Assembly (NCBI GenBank): GCA_002914805.1
Contig: JXTB01000005.1
Location: 546,537 to 610,536, forward strand
Length of the DNA: 64,000 nt
Reading direction: 5' to 3'
Source of the DNA: Parasponia andersonii
Taxonomy: Eukaryota; Streptophyta; Magnoliopsida; Rosales; Cannabaceae
In this document: one piece after another, positions 25,712 to 37,929 of the stretch
Position numbering within the stretch: the stretch's first letter is position 1
Layout: the number at the start of each line of letters is the position of its first letter
Notes under the pieces: generated by a model
Told to the model about the DNA's origin: nothing
The model's input: only the letters and a program-made list of their open reading frames with translations
The model's database searches: none
Position numbers and translations under genes: made by a program

Positions 25712-27370
25712 TGACTGATTCAAATTAATGAAGTCTTTTACCAAGTGCAGGAGTGTCAAAGTAATAAATTACTCAGTGAGACCGAGGTCAATCCACAGGA
25801 AGGTTAGTGAATAATACAAGACCATAACACATATATTACAAGAATTAAAATGATAGGAAAAAGTATGTTATAGGATGATTGTGACAATATGAAACAAAGT
25901 GACTGAAATATAATGATATGAAGTTACAGAATTAAACAATTGCTAAGAATAGGGGATCCACTCTTAGGTATATTAAATAAGTATAACCTAAGCTCTTTTA
26001 TTACTTAATTAGAATCCACATACAATGGAGGTTCCAATCGGAAGATTAATCATTAAAGGTCCATTATTAGTTATCTATATGATTAGATTAGTTTTCTTAA
26101 TTACCTTTTTTTGATAACGCCAACACTTGAAAATATGGTCAAGCATTCATAGTGCCACCTTATATCCACAAAAAATCAAAATCCCTTCCTAGCATAACCG
26201 GTACAAAAGGAATTAAGCATTTGTTGTGCCAATAGTTAACTACAATGAATCAAGACTCACCACTTAACAAGGAGGGTACTACAATTGATTAAGAAAATTA
26301 AGTAGCACATGTATTACAATAATTAAAAGATATAAATAATGAAGTCCACCTAGAGTTTGGATTATATCTATCTTTCCCCCAAGAGGTTCACTCTTTCATC
26401 TTAGCAACATGCAAGATTAAGTAGACATGATGAAGAAGAATAACAAGTATGAACACAATATGAACATCACAATTAAACACAAAACTCTTACTATTTTGAA
26501 GGCAAAGCAAGATTAAAATAACATGAATAACAAGAGGAGAATAAAAGAGAGTGATCTTGTTTACAAAACCAAGATGCCTTCTAAGCCTAGCTTAAGCATC
26601 TATTTATAGGAAAATTTAGAGATATAAAGTCAAAATTTGTAAACTAAAGATAAGAGCAAGTTGGCAACTTGTTTTGGCAGATTCAGTCTCTCCAAAAGAT
26701 GTATCTGAAACTTTAAGAATTTGGATGAGAAATGTCTTGATCAAAGAAAAAAACTTGTAGCTTATCTCTTCAGAGTCGTATACCACCAAAATTGCATCCA
26801 TTGGAGATGTATTTCGTGACTTATAGCAAAATTGGTGAAGATAGGTTCTGCTGAGTCAAAATCGGTTACTGATCTTATCCTGTAGAAAGATCCGATATTT
26901 TTACCCAGATTTCAGCTTCTTTTGAATTTTCTCAAAGAATAAATCATCTAGATAATTTTTATTTACGTGTCCATAGCATCAAGAATCACTCCATTTGAGA
27001 TTATAATGAGGTCAGAATGGGCCAAACAAGAAAGGGTGTCGGGCTAAATGTGAGTGCAGTCCAATTTACAATATTATCCATTTGACACCTATTTAGAAAT
27101 AATTTAGGCAGATCTTGTGAATTGGACTTAGTGAATAATTGAGTCCAGAATCTATGAGTTCAAGAATTGGATCAAAATCCCATGTAGTTTAGAATCTGTG
27201 CCTATTTTATGAAACATGCGCAGAAACAAATATTTAGCACAAATTAGAGGTAATTCTTGTTTTTATTCTTATGTCTTCAAAAGTGCTTTAAATTAGGGAA
27301 TTTAATAAAGCTCTAAGTATATAATGATGATCTAATCTCATAATAAATGTACACAATTAGATGTTCATCA
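25712..27370. mobile_element. E: solo-LTR-like insertion inside Gypsy D
   Basis: 1659 bp starting TGACTGATT and ending GTTCATCA (TG...CA), flanked by perfect 5-bp repeats CACAG (25707-25711 and 27371-27375). D's gag text resumes directly after it. It has no coding content, and near its left end carries the GAGACCGAGGTCAATCC-type phrase common in plant LTRs. These features fit a solo LTR of an unidentified family. It must be younger than D. A short non-autonomous element is the alternative. Confidence 0.7.
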
Positions 27371-27375
27371 CACAG

Positions 27376-28215
27376 GCCATAGTTAGACAAGAAAATTATG
27401 AACCCGCTTGTGAGAGGTTTAGAAAGAATAAGCCTCCAGCTTTCAAGGGTGAAACTGACCCACTACTGGCAGAAGAGTGGGTTAGGAGTATTGAGGGTAT
27501 TTTCAATTACATTAGAATCCCTGACAAGGAAAAAGTTTCATGTGCCACATTTATGTTCTAGATAGATGCTAGACACTAGTGGGATTCTATGAAGTCCATC
27601 ACTGACACTACCAGGCTTACTTGGGAGCAGTTTAAGGCAATATTCTACAGAAAATATTTCAGCAATGCACATAGGATGTTGAAGGCTGCTAAGTTTGTTA
27701 ATCTGAAACAGGGAAGTATGTCTGTTAGTGACTACATAAAGAGATTTGAAGAGTTATCCTGATTTGCTCTGCACATGGTGAGTATCAATGAGCTAAAAGT
27801 AAACCAGTTCCTTCAAGGCCTCAAGGCAGAAATTTGTAGGGATGTTAAGATATCTGCTCATAAAGATATGCCATATGCTGAGGTTGCAGATAAAACTCTT
27901 GAAGCTGAAGAAGCCAAACTAAGAGTTATAAGAGCTCAAGAAATTCGCAGGAATATAAATATGGCAAGGAGAAATACAACTTTTGGAAGAAGATCTCAAC
28001 TAAGGGCTAGTGGAAATTAAAAAAAATGGCAATAGAATCAAAGAGAAAGAAAAGAGCCCCAAAAACGCTAAGTTACAGGCCAACAGATACAATCAACTAC
28101 AACACAGAGGACTATTTGTCCTAAATGCAGGAAAACTCATCGTGGAGAATGTCTAATGGGTTCTGGTGCTTGCTTCTTGTGAAAAAAATCTGGACACTAT
28201 ATAAAGAATTGTCCG
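27376..28215 (+). pseudogene. Gypsy D gag core and zinc knuckle (fossil)
   Basis: Shows FRKNKPPAFKGETDPLLAEE, WVRSIEGIFNYIRIPDKEKV and LKVNQFLQGLKAEI, the standard retrotransposon gag core of plant Gypsy elements, then a basic stretch and a CCHC-like block (C..C.K.H.GEC) near 28115-28150. Broken. Confidence 0.8.
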
Positions 28216-28289
28216 AATACTACAGATGAGCAGAAGAAAGTCCCAGCTCGTGTATATACAATGACCAAAGAAGATGCCGAGGCAAACCC

Positions 28290-28776
28290 ATCTGTTGTAA
28301 TAGGTGAGGTTCTTATCTTTGGTATTCCTATTCATGCATTAATAGATTCAAGGGCTACACATTCATTTGCATCATCTGCATTTGTGAGGAAATTGGGCAA
28401 AACACCAGAGTACTTGAATTTCAAATATTGTGTAACCATTCCATCAAGAGAAGTTTTATGTTTTGAATAAGTTCTCAAGGCATGTCTAATCCAAATAGCT
28501 GGTAAAGACTTGTGTTTAAATTTGATAGTATTGGAAATGCAAGATTTTGAAGTTATTGTAGGTATGGATTGGTTATCAAAATACCATGCTACTATTGATT
28601 ACTATCTGAAGAGGGTAGTGTTTCAGCCACCAAGTACAGAGAAGTTTATTTTTGTTGGTACTAGTGGAAACTCGATGATTCTAATAATCTCCTCAATAAA
28701 AGCAAGGAAGTTACTAGAAAAGGGATGCATGGGTTACTTGGCCAACATAATGGATACTAGAGAAAAGTTAAAATGA
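28290..28776 (+). pseudogene. Gypsy D aspartic protease region (fossil)
   Basis: Translation shows VLIFGIPIHALIDSRATHSF, where an active-site DSGATHSF is expected in this family, followed by FEVIVGMDWLSKYHATIDYY. This is the usual order of Ty3/Gypsy protease. Broken. Confidence 0.8.
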
Positions 28777-28919
28777 AGCTTGAAGAAGTGCCAGTAGTTA
28801 GTGCATTTCTAGATGTATTTCCTGAAGATTTGTCTTAGTTACCACTTAATAGAGAGATAGAGTTTGTTATTGACTTATTGCCCGGTACGGCTCCTATTTC
28901 AAAAGTACCTTATAGAATG

Positions 28920-29640
28920 GTTCCGGTATAGTTAAAGGAACTGAAAATACAGTTACATGAGTTATTAGACAAAGGTTTTATTCGCCCCAGATTTTCACCA
29001 TAGGGTGCTCCGGTCTTGTTTGTAAAGAAGAAAGATGGGACTATGAGGCTTTGCATTGATTATAGAGAGCTGAATAAGATCACAATCAAAAACAAGTATC
29101 CGCTTCCCAGGATTGATGATTTGTTTGATCAACTACAAGGAGCTTTTGTGTTTTTAAAGATTGACTTAAGATTAGGTTACCACCAGTTGAAAATTAAGGA
29201 GGGAGACATTCCAAAAACAGCTTTCAGAACCAGATATAGACACTATGAGTTTGTAGTAATGTTCTTTAGATTAACTAATGCACCAGCTGCTTTCATGGAC
29301 ATGATGAATAGAGTATTCAAAGATTTCTTAGATAAATTCGTTATAGTTTTCATCGATGATATTCTGATTTACTTATGCTCACGAGAGAAGCATGTGGAAC
29401 ATTTGAGGACGGTATTGAGAATTCTTAGAGAAAAGCAGTTGTACGCTAAGTTTAAGAAGGGCGAATTCTGGTTAGAGAAATTTATCTTCCTTGGTCATGT
29501 GGTTTCTGAAAATGGTACTTCTATGGATCCAATGAAACTTGAAGTTGTGAGCAATTGGCCAAGACCTACAAATATTTCTGAGATTCGTAGTTTTTTGGGA
29601 TTAGCGGTTATTATAGACGTTTTGTTGAAGGTTTCTCAAA
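28920..29640 (+). pseudogene. Gypsy D reverse transcriptase region (fossil)
   Basis: Clear Ty3/Gypsy reverse transcriptase: [65 protein letters not shown], the catalytic FIDDILIY block, then [10 protein letters not shown]. It is closest in wording to Del/Tekay chromoviruses. Confidence 0.92.
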
Positions 29641-29641
29641 A

Positions 29642-30523
29642 TTGGCTTCTCCATTGACTCATTTAACAAGGAAGAATGTGAAGTTTCATTGGAACGAAAA
29701 TTGTGAAAGGAGTTTTGAGGAGTTGACGCATCGTTTGATAATAACCACTATACTTTCAATACCAATCGGATCAGGAGGATTTGTTGTTTATAGTGATGCC
29801 TCAAAGAATGATCTAGGATGTGTTCTAATGCAAAATGGCAAAGTCATTGGTTATGCCTCTAGGCAATTGAAGGAATATGAAAAGAAGTATCCTACTCATG
29901 ATTTAGAGCTAGCAGTAGTTGTCTTTGCACTGAAAATTTGGAGACACTATCTCTATGGGGAGAAGTGTGAGATGTACACAAATCACAAGAGTTTAAAGTA
30001 CTTCTTTATTCAAAAAGAACTAAATATGAGACAAAGAAGATGGCTTGAAATGGTGAAAGATTATGACTGTGAGATTAACTATCATCCAGGAAAAGCTAAT
30101 GTGGTTGCTGATGCTCTAAGTAGGAAATCATTGGCTACTATGACTATTAAGCATGTTGATAAGAAACATCTCTTAATAGATTTACATAAGTTAGAGTTTG
30201 AGATTGTGCCTACAGGTTTAACAGAAAGATTGACAGCTCTTACTCTATAACCAACAATTTTAGAGAAAATCAAACAAGGCCAGAATACGGATCCCTATAT
30301 GATGAATTTAAAGAGTAAGATAAAATCCAAAAAAGAGATGGCCTTCCAGATTTCTGGTAATAGTGTAATCAGATATGAAAATAGATTGTGTGTGCCAGGT
30401 AGAATTGTTAGGAAGGAGATATTGACGGAAGCTCATACCACACCTATTTGGGTAAGTAAATTTCGAGGACAAAATTTTATGAGGGGAGAATTGTGGTGCC
30501 CAAGATTCTTACATGCATATTAA
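29642..30523 (+). pseudogene. Gypsy D RNase H and downstream region (fossil)
   Basis: Contains [75 protein letters not shown] and [16 protein letters not shown], the standard Gypsy RNase H sequence. Text typical of the start of integrase follows (NRLCVPG). Broken. Confidence 0.88.
30481..30491 (+). other. Polypurine tract of Gypsy D
   Basis: GAGGGGAGAAT immediately before the TGTGGTGCC start of the 3' LTR, in the position where plus-strand priming is expected. Confidence 0.7.
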
Positions 30524-33480
30524 GCCAATGATAAATATGTTCTAATTGCATATTAGGCATCTAGAAGTCGTTAACACCAGTTTTATAATAACATGCTCAT
30601 TCGTTAGGTTACGTGCATTTACATACATGTTATTATACTAATAATTGTCGAAGAGTCCCAATGCAGTATAAAGGTTCAATACCCTCAGAGAGAGAGAGCT
30701 CAATATGCTAAAAGAACAACGAATATAATTATGACAGTAATACTATGTGCACATGCATTAAGATCGTATTTGTTGATAACTTGGTCAAATAGTAATTTTT
30801 CGGTAAAATGTAATTTTCATGCATTTCGAAGCCGAATTCACGGTATGTTTAACATGTCAAATAGGCTTGATTCAATGTCTATGACTCATTTATAGCATTT
30901 TATTTGTCGGCTCCAGGTAAGCACGAGATGGCATTCAGGACACTAATTCATATTTAGTCGCACTAACCTAGCTTAGAATAAGCTTAATCGTGTAATGTCG
31001 TTTTTATGCATTCTCATAATTGAGTGCTAATACTATGTTTGCATTGTTAATTGGAGTCTAATTGACTTTCTTTTTATGTTTAATGATTGGTTAAGGGGCT
31101 AGGTTCCACCAAATTACAATAAGATTGGCCATATAGGATCATAAGTCAAAATATGACTAGTTTTCACTTTCTAAGGTAGGATTCACCAACTTTGGTTATA
31201 CTTGGCTATATAGGAGTGATCAGCAACGTGTTGACTATGCTAAGGATGTTCTAGAGCTGGACACATGGAAAGTGATGTGAAAAATACCCAAAATACCCCT
31301 TAGAATTTAAGTTATACCTTTTCTTAGCCATTAAGTATTGATTTTGGGTCAAATCTGGTCATTTGCTTTCCCTTTCTCTCCAGCCACGACCTAAAACTCT
31401 CCAATACTTTTTTTGACTTCTCTCAACTTCTCTCAAATATTTCCAAGAGTTTCCAAGTGGTAGAACTCAAATTGGAGCCTTAGAAAGCAAGATATACCAA
31501 AACTTGTCAAGGTAATTCTATTAAGTTCTTCTTTCTATATGTTGTCCTTTAATTTTAATTCTTTGCTTGTTCCCACTTAAATAATGGTTTCTTCAGGTAT
31601 TCTTAAGTCCAAAATCTAATTCTAAGCCTAGAGAATCATTTTGGTGGAGGTAGAAGGTAAGAACTCCGACAAAAGCTCAAACTAGTCAAAATGAGCATTA
31701 TGTATGATTTTGAACTTATAGTTAATTTCTTTTGTGTTAGCCCTTAAACTAAAGTAATTATTTGATTATTAATGGTCCTAGAAACCCTTATATATTGCTA
31801 GAATATAGAATTTAAGTAGAGAATGCAAGTTAAACCAAGAGCCCTAAATTTACTAATTGTGTATTCAAGTGTTTCCGTGGGTGTATTAAACTTTCTATAC
31901 TTCTAATATGATTTTCTCAACTTGCAATGGATATGTCATAGATTCTATTATATATTCCATTGATTTCGTTATTATTTGTAGCTATAGACAAGTGCACAAA
32001 TTGTTTTTAACTTGTCTAAACCGAAAAAGATTTGAAATATGCTTTTATATTATCTTAGATATTTCTCTGATGTGTATATGTGGGAATTGGATTGTTAATT
32101 TTTATGGCAGTTTAAAACCATGATTTTAATCATGTGAGAATATCCCTAAAATAAGAAAGGTGCTGTCCAAATGTTTTAAAATGAAATGGCATCATTTAGG
32201 AGCAAATGGACTTGTTTTTACAAAATGATGTGCCATTTTGGACCATTTTGTGCTAATGAACTAACATTTATATTTTAATACTTTTGAACAATTTTTCAAT
32301 GCTAGTTGTTGACTACCAAGTACCTTAAGTGATTTATATACTTCTGAGTCATTTTAAGATCAAGTTTCCTAATTTGGTGAAAGTTGTTATTTCGGTCTTG
32401 TTCAAGTATCTTAATGCATTCTTTTTATAAAATGTGCGTATTGAATAATAGTAATTTATGATAGGTGATTAGCACACCAATCTCTAGAGGATATTGACTC
32501 TTTCCACTATCAATTCCTATTCAGGACACGAGGTAAGTAAAGACTTACAACTGCATCACAAGAACTATATGGAAGATGTAATTATGTGAAACTTACTTAT
32601 TCCTGAAAGTTATGAAATGGCATGTGCATGGCACGTCTTGCATGCAAATGGAGAATTTTATTATAAGAGTATTTGAAAGTGAGTACCATTGTACCAATTT
32701 TATAAGATAAGTTTTAATGGCAATTGCTAGTTTGTCGGAGCTGGATAGGTAAGTCTATTGATGCAGACTCTCCTGTTGAAGCGAGATTTACAGATCTTAT
32801 GATGTGTTTCATTAAAGCGGGATAATATTAGCATGGTGTGGGATGCCCCTTTGATAAAGGAAGGAGTTTTTAAAAACCTCACACGACGGTCGCACCTTAT
32901 TTTTACTCTTGGCCAGAGTCTCTACCCAATGTTATCACGGCCTATCGATTTATGGGACAAGTAATGTGCTAAGGAGCCCAACTAAGAATAATTTTTAAGG
33001 AAAATGCATGGACTCAAATGTATAAGAAAGAAAAGGGTACAATGGGAACTTTATGAGATTTTAAAGCATTCATAAGCATACATAGTTTTTACTTACTGGG
33101 CTTTAGCTCATTTTGGTCTTGTGATGTAGATGAGGAGGCACATTTTGGTATTGATTAGCTGGTTATCTGATTTGCCTTTTGTCACCATGATCATACAGAT
33201 ATAGACGAGCTTGACCTGTGAGCGACAATTTTGTTTCGAGATATTTTGGTATAATATAAATACTACTGCTGATGGCAAAATAAACTGATGAAAATCTCTT
33301 TTGATTGTACATTTTGTGAAGACACTTTTAACAAGAAATGCCATGTAGTTGCTTTTGTCCAAAAGTTTTGGGAAGTTCAAATTTTGCCAATTTTTTTTTA
33401 CACAAGAAAATATTGAAGAAAGAATAATACTTCATAGTTTGACTGTATATAATAATATGGTTAAACTAAGGGGTGTTACA
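30492..33480 (+). repeat. 3' LTR of Gypsy D
   Basis: 2989 bp, ending GGTGTTACA and followed by the CAAAA target repeat at 33481-33485. It aligns with the 5' LTR at about 92-95 percent by eye. Confidence 0.93.
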
Positions 33481-33489
33481 CAAAAGGAC

Positions 33490-34640
33490 AAGAATGCAAA
33501 GTTTGCAAGCTCTGTCGTTCTATTTATGGCTTAAAGCAATCATCTAGATAATGGTACTTTAGATTTCATCAGGCTATTATCTCTAATAGGTTCACGATGT
33601 TTAAAGAAGGTCATTGTGCATATTTCAAATGGTCCACGGAAAGTTTTCTTATCCTTTTATTGTATGTAGATGACAAACTTTTAGATGGAAATGACAAGGA
33701 GATGATAATCGCCACCAAGGCATGGTTATCCTTAAACTTTGAGATGAAGGATATAGGTGAAGCGAGTTATGTACTTGGAGTTAAGATCCTTAGAGATTGT
33801 TTGAGAAAATTCCTTAGTTTGTTTCAAGAGACTTACATTAGGAAAATACTCGAACGGTTTCAGATGCAAAACTATAAACCTATTGACACTTCTATCACAA
33901 AAAATGATTTCTTAAGACTTAACATGTATCCAAAGACTCAAGACGAAAAAGGCTACATGGCCCAAGTTCCCTATACAAGTGTTATTTGAAGTTTAATTTA
34001 CGCTATGATGTGCACTCAGGCCGACATTTGTTATGTCGTTGGGTTAGTTAGGTAGTTCTAGTCGAATCCCAGCCTTCCTCATTGGTAAGTAGTGAAGAAA
34101 ATACTTTGATACCTCATAGAGACAGGTGATTACATACTTTGCTATTAGGCATCAGATTTGTGCTTAATTTGCTATAGTGAGGTTCACTGGGGTGGTGACC
34201 TAGATTAGCGCAAATCAACTTCTAGTTATACTTTCTTACTCAACAATAGCACCATATCTTGGAGCAGTAAGAAACAGTCCTATATAGTATTATTCACCAT
34301 AGAATAGGAGTATATTGCTTGCTCAGCCATTGTACAAGAAGGTATTTGATTAAAGAAGTTCCTTACATAACTCAGAGTTGGCACACATGCTTTAGAGCGT
34401 GTTACTATATATTGTGATAGTGGCTGCATTGGCTTAAACAAAAGACCCAAAATACTACAAAAAACTAAACACATCGACATTCAATATTGTTTCATTCGTG
34501 ATATGGTTGCACAGCAAGAGATAGTCCTAAAGCACATTTCTATGAGTCTCATGGTTGTTGATCTATTAACCAAGCCTATTACTCGAGAGGCTTACCAGAC
34601 ACATGTTAGCAGTTTGGGACTACTTAGATTTTTACTTTAT
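33490..34640 (+). pseudogene. Copia A reverse transcriptase end and RNase H (fossil)
   Basis: LLLYVDDKLLDGNDKEMI, FEMKDIGEASYVLGVKILRD and MNQYKPIDTSI-like text belong to the reverse transcriptase. YCDSGCIGLNK-like and KHIDIQYCFIRDMV text belong to RNase H. Broken. Confidence 0.82.
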
Positions 34641-35754
34641 TTCTTTTTTATATTTATTTAAGTTGACCACTATTAGATATTTGTTATTCGGGATATCTTT
34701 TATAAAATAAATATTTCTTTTTCCACTTTTTTACTGTGACATGATATTTGATTTTTTAACACACATATATATAAACCATGACTTGTTTAAAATACGCCAA
34801 TGAATAATGATTGTCTCTTTTACACAAGAAATCTCCTTTGGAGCTCGTTGGTAAGCAAAGATGAGACACTTCGCTTATAGTGCAATGATTGTGAACTAAG
34901 TGTCACTTTAGAAAGAGCCAAGATGAGATCTTGAAAGATTGACTATGGATAAACTATTGTTCCCATTATCCATATGTGATCCGTTATATAGCCAGATGTG
35001 AAACTCAATATGGAGCCAGATTAAGCGAGCATATAGAGAATTCGAGTTAGGCGCTTGAAGGCAACTAGACTAAGATCTATACAATGTTTTAGGAATGAGG
35101 CATATATTCTTTTTAAAGGAGTATCGCACCATAGCATGTGTTTCATACCACATGTGCTGAAGCGACCAAAATAAGGAAGTGAAAGAATGGATCTCTACTT
35201 CTTTACTGTGTGAGTCCTTATAGATCATTATACTTATTTTGATCTCATACTTTATTGTGTCATATATGACTTTTGACTATTTCATGAAGCAGAGGTCTGA
35301 TGTATGCTACTTTGACATATCTTATATGGTAATGGTTGATTCAACCTAAAGAGATATTATTGAGAAGGCAATTAGGCCAAAGCGATTTGATTTCGAGGAT
35401 GAAAGGAAGATTATTTAGTAATACATCCAAGTTTTATGTTTACTGTCGACAAATTATATCGCTACTGGGTATAGTAGTATAATCGTAAATATAAGAATGA
35501 GAGGGGTCTTTGCATAGCTCCTAAATATAGATATGAGGAATTGGACGTACTAGAACCAATGTGAGTAAATAAGACTGGACATAACAAGACACTTAAGGAT
35601 GTCCTACACTGGTCATCATAAGATTTAGTATAGCACTCTGGAACTTTCTTTTACAGGTGACTCGATAGTCGGGCTGCTCATTAGCCAAGCATGAATGGAA
35701 TTATTAGTAGGACGATGATGAGAGATATCATGTACACTATGTGCATGTGGGAGA
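34641..35754 (+). other. 3' untranslated stretch and purine tract of Copia A
   Basis: Non-coding, about 1.1 kb, with phrases typical of this Copia family's 3' region (GATGAGACACTTCGCTTATA near 34861). It ends in the purine-rich GTGGGAGA at 35747-35754, directly before the LTR. Confidence 0.6.
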
Positions 35755-36400
35755 TGTTGGATTTTTGGCCCAAAGTTCTATTGGGTGCCCATAGTTGGTA
35801 CATGGCCCAATATGAGTGGACTAATGTGAATAGAGAATAGTCAACATAATGAGACTTTATTTCTATATATTCTATTATTATTAAATAGAATATTAAAAAT
35901 TAATATTTGAATGCTTAATTTGAATCAATGTATTAATATCTGATAGGCCTATATTAATTAGAAATTTTTTTCTATTCATTAGAAAATAAGGAAACATCCT
36001 TATTTGAATAGAAAGAATACATATGCTCTCTTACTAATTCATTAATCATAGAGCCTAGAAAAATAACAAAGAAAAAATATACGCCCTCTCTCCCATCTCT
36101 CTTTCTACCTAAACAATTCTAGTGAGTGCTCTTAAGTGGTGGAATCTGTGGTGGTTGTTTCTATAACGCCACTAACCGCGAGTATTCAAAGATGAATCTT
36201 TCTACAACAGACGTGAGGTACCAAGGCAATTCCTATACTAGCAGTTAGTTTGAGGATTCAACCAGGACCACTATCACCCACGCTTTTGACAACTTGATTA
36301 TGTGATTCTCATCCATCCAACTCTTATGTAAGTCATAATAATATTTAACCTTTTAGTCACTTTTGATTATGCCTACTGTCAACCAAGACTTAGATAGATG
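35755..36400 (+). repeat. 3' LTR of Copia A (end uncertain)
   Basis: Starts TGTTGGATTTTTGGCCC right after the purine tract. The likely LTR body runs through the TTCTAGTGAGTGCTC stretch at about 36117 and beyond. I could not see a convincing CA end with a target repeat, so the end is approximate. Confidence 0.55.
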
Positions 36401-36920
36401 ATTCTGTCATGACCATATATTAATCCCTAATCTCCTCTTTAAATATATTAATAAACAACTTAATTGTTCCTCAAATATAGAATAAATAAACAACTTGAAC
36501 CCAACTAAATAGTATAAGACCACATCTAATTACCTCCAAGTGTCACATATCACTTCTTGACTCATGAAAATCTTTTAAAATTTTATTTCAACAGTTGATT
36601 CATCACCTTAAATATAGTTTGCTTGACCTACAGTAACCTAATTTTGTATCAATTCAAATCAAAACTGTATTTTTCATAATTTCAATCGCTAGACATTATT
36701 TGAGCTAAGGATTTTACCTTTCTTTCTAGAGTTCATACCTCATCAAGAATCCTTATACTTTCTTACTATTTAGTGCATCAAATGCACTTTAAGAACAATT
36801 AACCATCAAATTATTCAAGACACTAAAACTTAATATTACTACATTATTTTCTCCTTTAAATGATTAAAGTTACTATTTTTATTTTTTAGAAAAAGTACTT
36901 TACAAGCACATAAACAATAG
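36401..36920. other. AT-rich spacer, nothing recognised
   Basis: About 500 bp of AT-rich sequence without coding text, terminal repeats or a recognisable element. Confidence 0.4.
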
Positions 36921-37730
36921 TATGGTGAGTTTTTATTTTTGCTTATGTTTTGATTGATTACTCTACATTATTGATACGTATTAATTTTACATCTAAATGA
37001 TAGTTATTTTCTATATTACTTTATTAGTTTTAATATCATTCTAAGATTAATTGTGTTATTTTTGTATTTATAGGTATTTTGGATAATAAATAATGAAAAT
37101 GAGTGAAAACAAGTCAAAAATAAGTTAAAATAAGACAAGCTAGATAAAGCTAGAAGAAATTAGGCTAAAACGGGTATGGCGCACTACGCTAACCTTCGTG
37201 CACCACAACGCTAGTACGTGATCTTAGAAACAAATAAAACTCCAGAGAGTTGGCAACCTGACACCATATTCCCTATGCCACGGTGCTAGAGACATGGAAT
37301 TCCACAATTTGAAGTGTTTTGACAACCCACAACTTCTTATTTGCACGAGACACTTAATTGCCTATATCTAGGATATTCTATAGTAAATGGGAATCATTCA
37401 TAGACATCTAAAAGTCACTAAATAATACTAAAACCTAGAGAGAAGAGAAGGAGAGCTTAGGAGCCACAGTTGCATCCTCTTATAGTTTTTCTTTCAGTTT
37501 TATTTATTTTCTAGCATGATATTCCTTTTATTTTTTCTCATATATATGCTAGTATAGGCTCTAATTAGATTGAGGGTAATTTCAAATCTCTAATATAATT
37601 GTTATTTAATCTTTATGATTTTATATATATCCTATCAATTACTTACTTTAAAGTTGTTTTTATTCTTTTATATTGATTCGTTCTTATATTTTATTTTCTC
37701 TTGTTTACTATGGCCACTTAGATAATTGAT

Positions 37731-37929
37731 GATAAAATATACTACTAGGGTTCCAATTGTATTTTTCATGATTGAATTTGTTAGTAGCAAAATTATAGGT
37801 GTGTACTCTTTTGAGGTATTATTTATAGTTGATAAAATATACTACTATGGTTCCAATTGTATTTTTCATGATTGAATTTGTTAGTAGCAAAATTATAGGT
37901 GTGTACTCTTTTGAGGTATTATTTATAGT
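37731..37929 (+). repeat. 100-bp tandem duplication
   Basis: Copies at 37731-37830 and 37831-37929 start GATAAAATATACTACTA and differ at essentially one base (AGGG versus ATGG). Confidence 0.95.

Larger units (their letters stand above)
22341..33480 (+). mobile_element. Gypsy D: Tekay/Del-like Ty3/Gypsy element, broken
   Basis: 11.1 kb, inserted in Copia A with perfect CAAAA target repeats. The LTRs are nearly 3 kb each (22341-25339 and 30492-33480), starting TGTRGTGCC and ending GTGTTACA. A primer-binding-site-like stretch follows at about 25344-25357 and a purine tract lies at 30481-30491. Parts recognised are gag (25508-25711 and 27376-28010), a CCHC knuckle near 28110-28215, protease (28290-28620), reverse transcriptase (28920-29620) and RNase H (29740-30250). 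Large LTRs and the reverse transcriptase wording fit the Tekay/Del chromovirus group, by inference. Gag is interrupted by insertion E. The LTRs are about 92-95 percent alike by eye, roughly 2-3 million years at usual plant rates. Several breaks. Confidence 0.93.
33481..36400 (+). mobile_element. Copia A, 3' piece: reverse transcriptase, RNase H, 3' LTR (fossil)
   Basis: Right-hand remnant of element A. It resumes with CKLCRSIYGLKQSSR directly after the D target repeat, then FLILLLYVDD of the reverse transcriptase near 33650, and RNase H to about 34640 (CTQADICYVVGLV, WSSKKQSYIV, LLTKPITREAYQTHVSSLGL). A roughly 1.1-kb 3' untranslated stretch follows, then a purine tract and a 3' LTR from 35755. 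Many breaks. The end of the LTR is not resolved. Confidence 0.82.

Noticed and set aside
37731-37929. Tandem repeat considered as CRISPR-like or satellite array
   Set aside because: Only two contiguous copies without spacers, in plant nuclear DNA.
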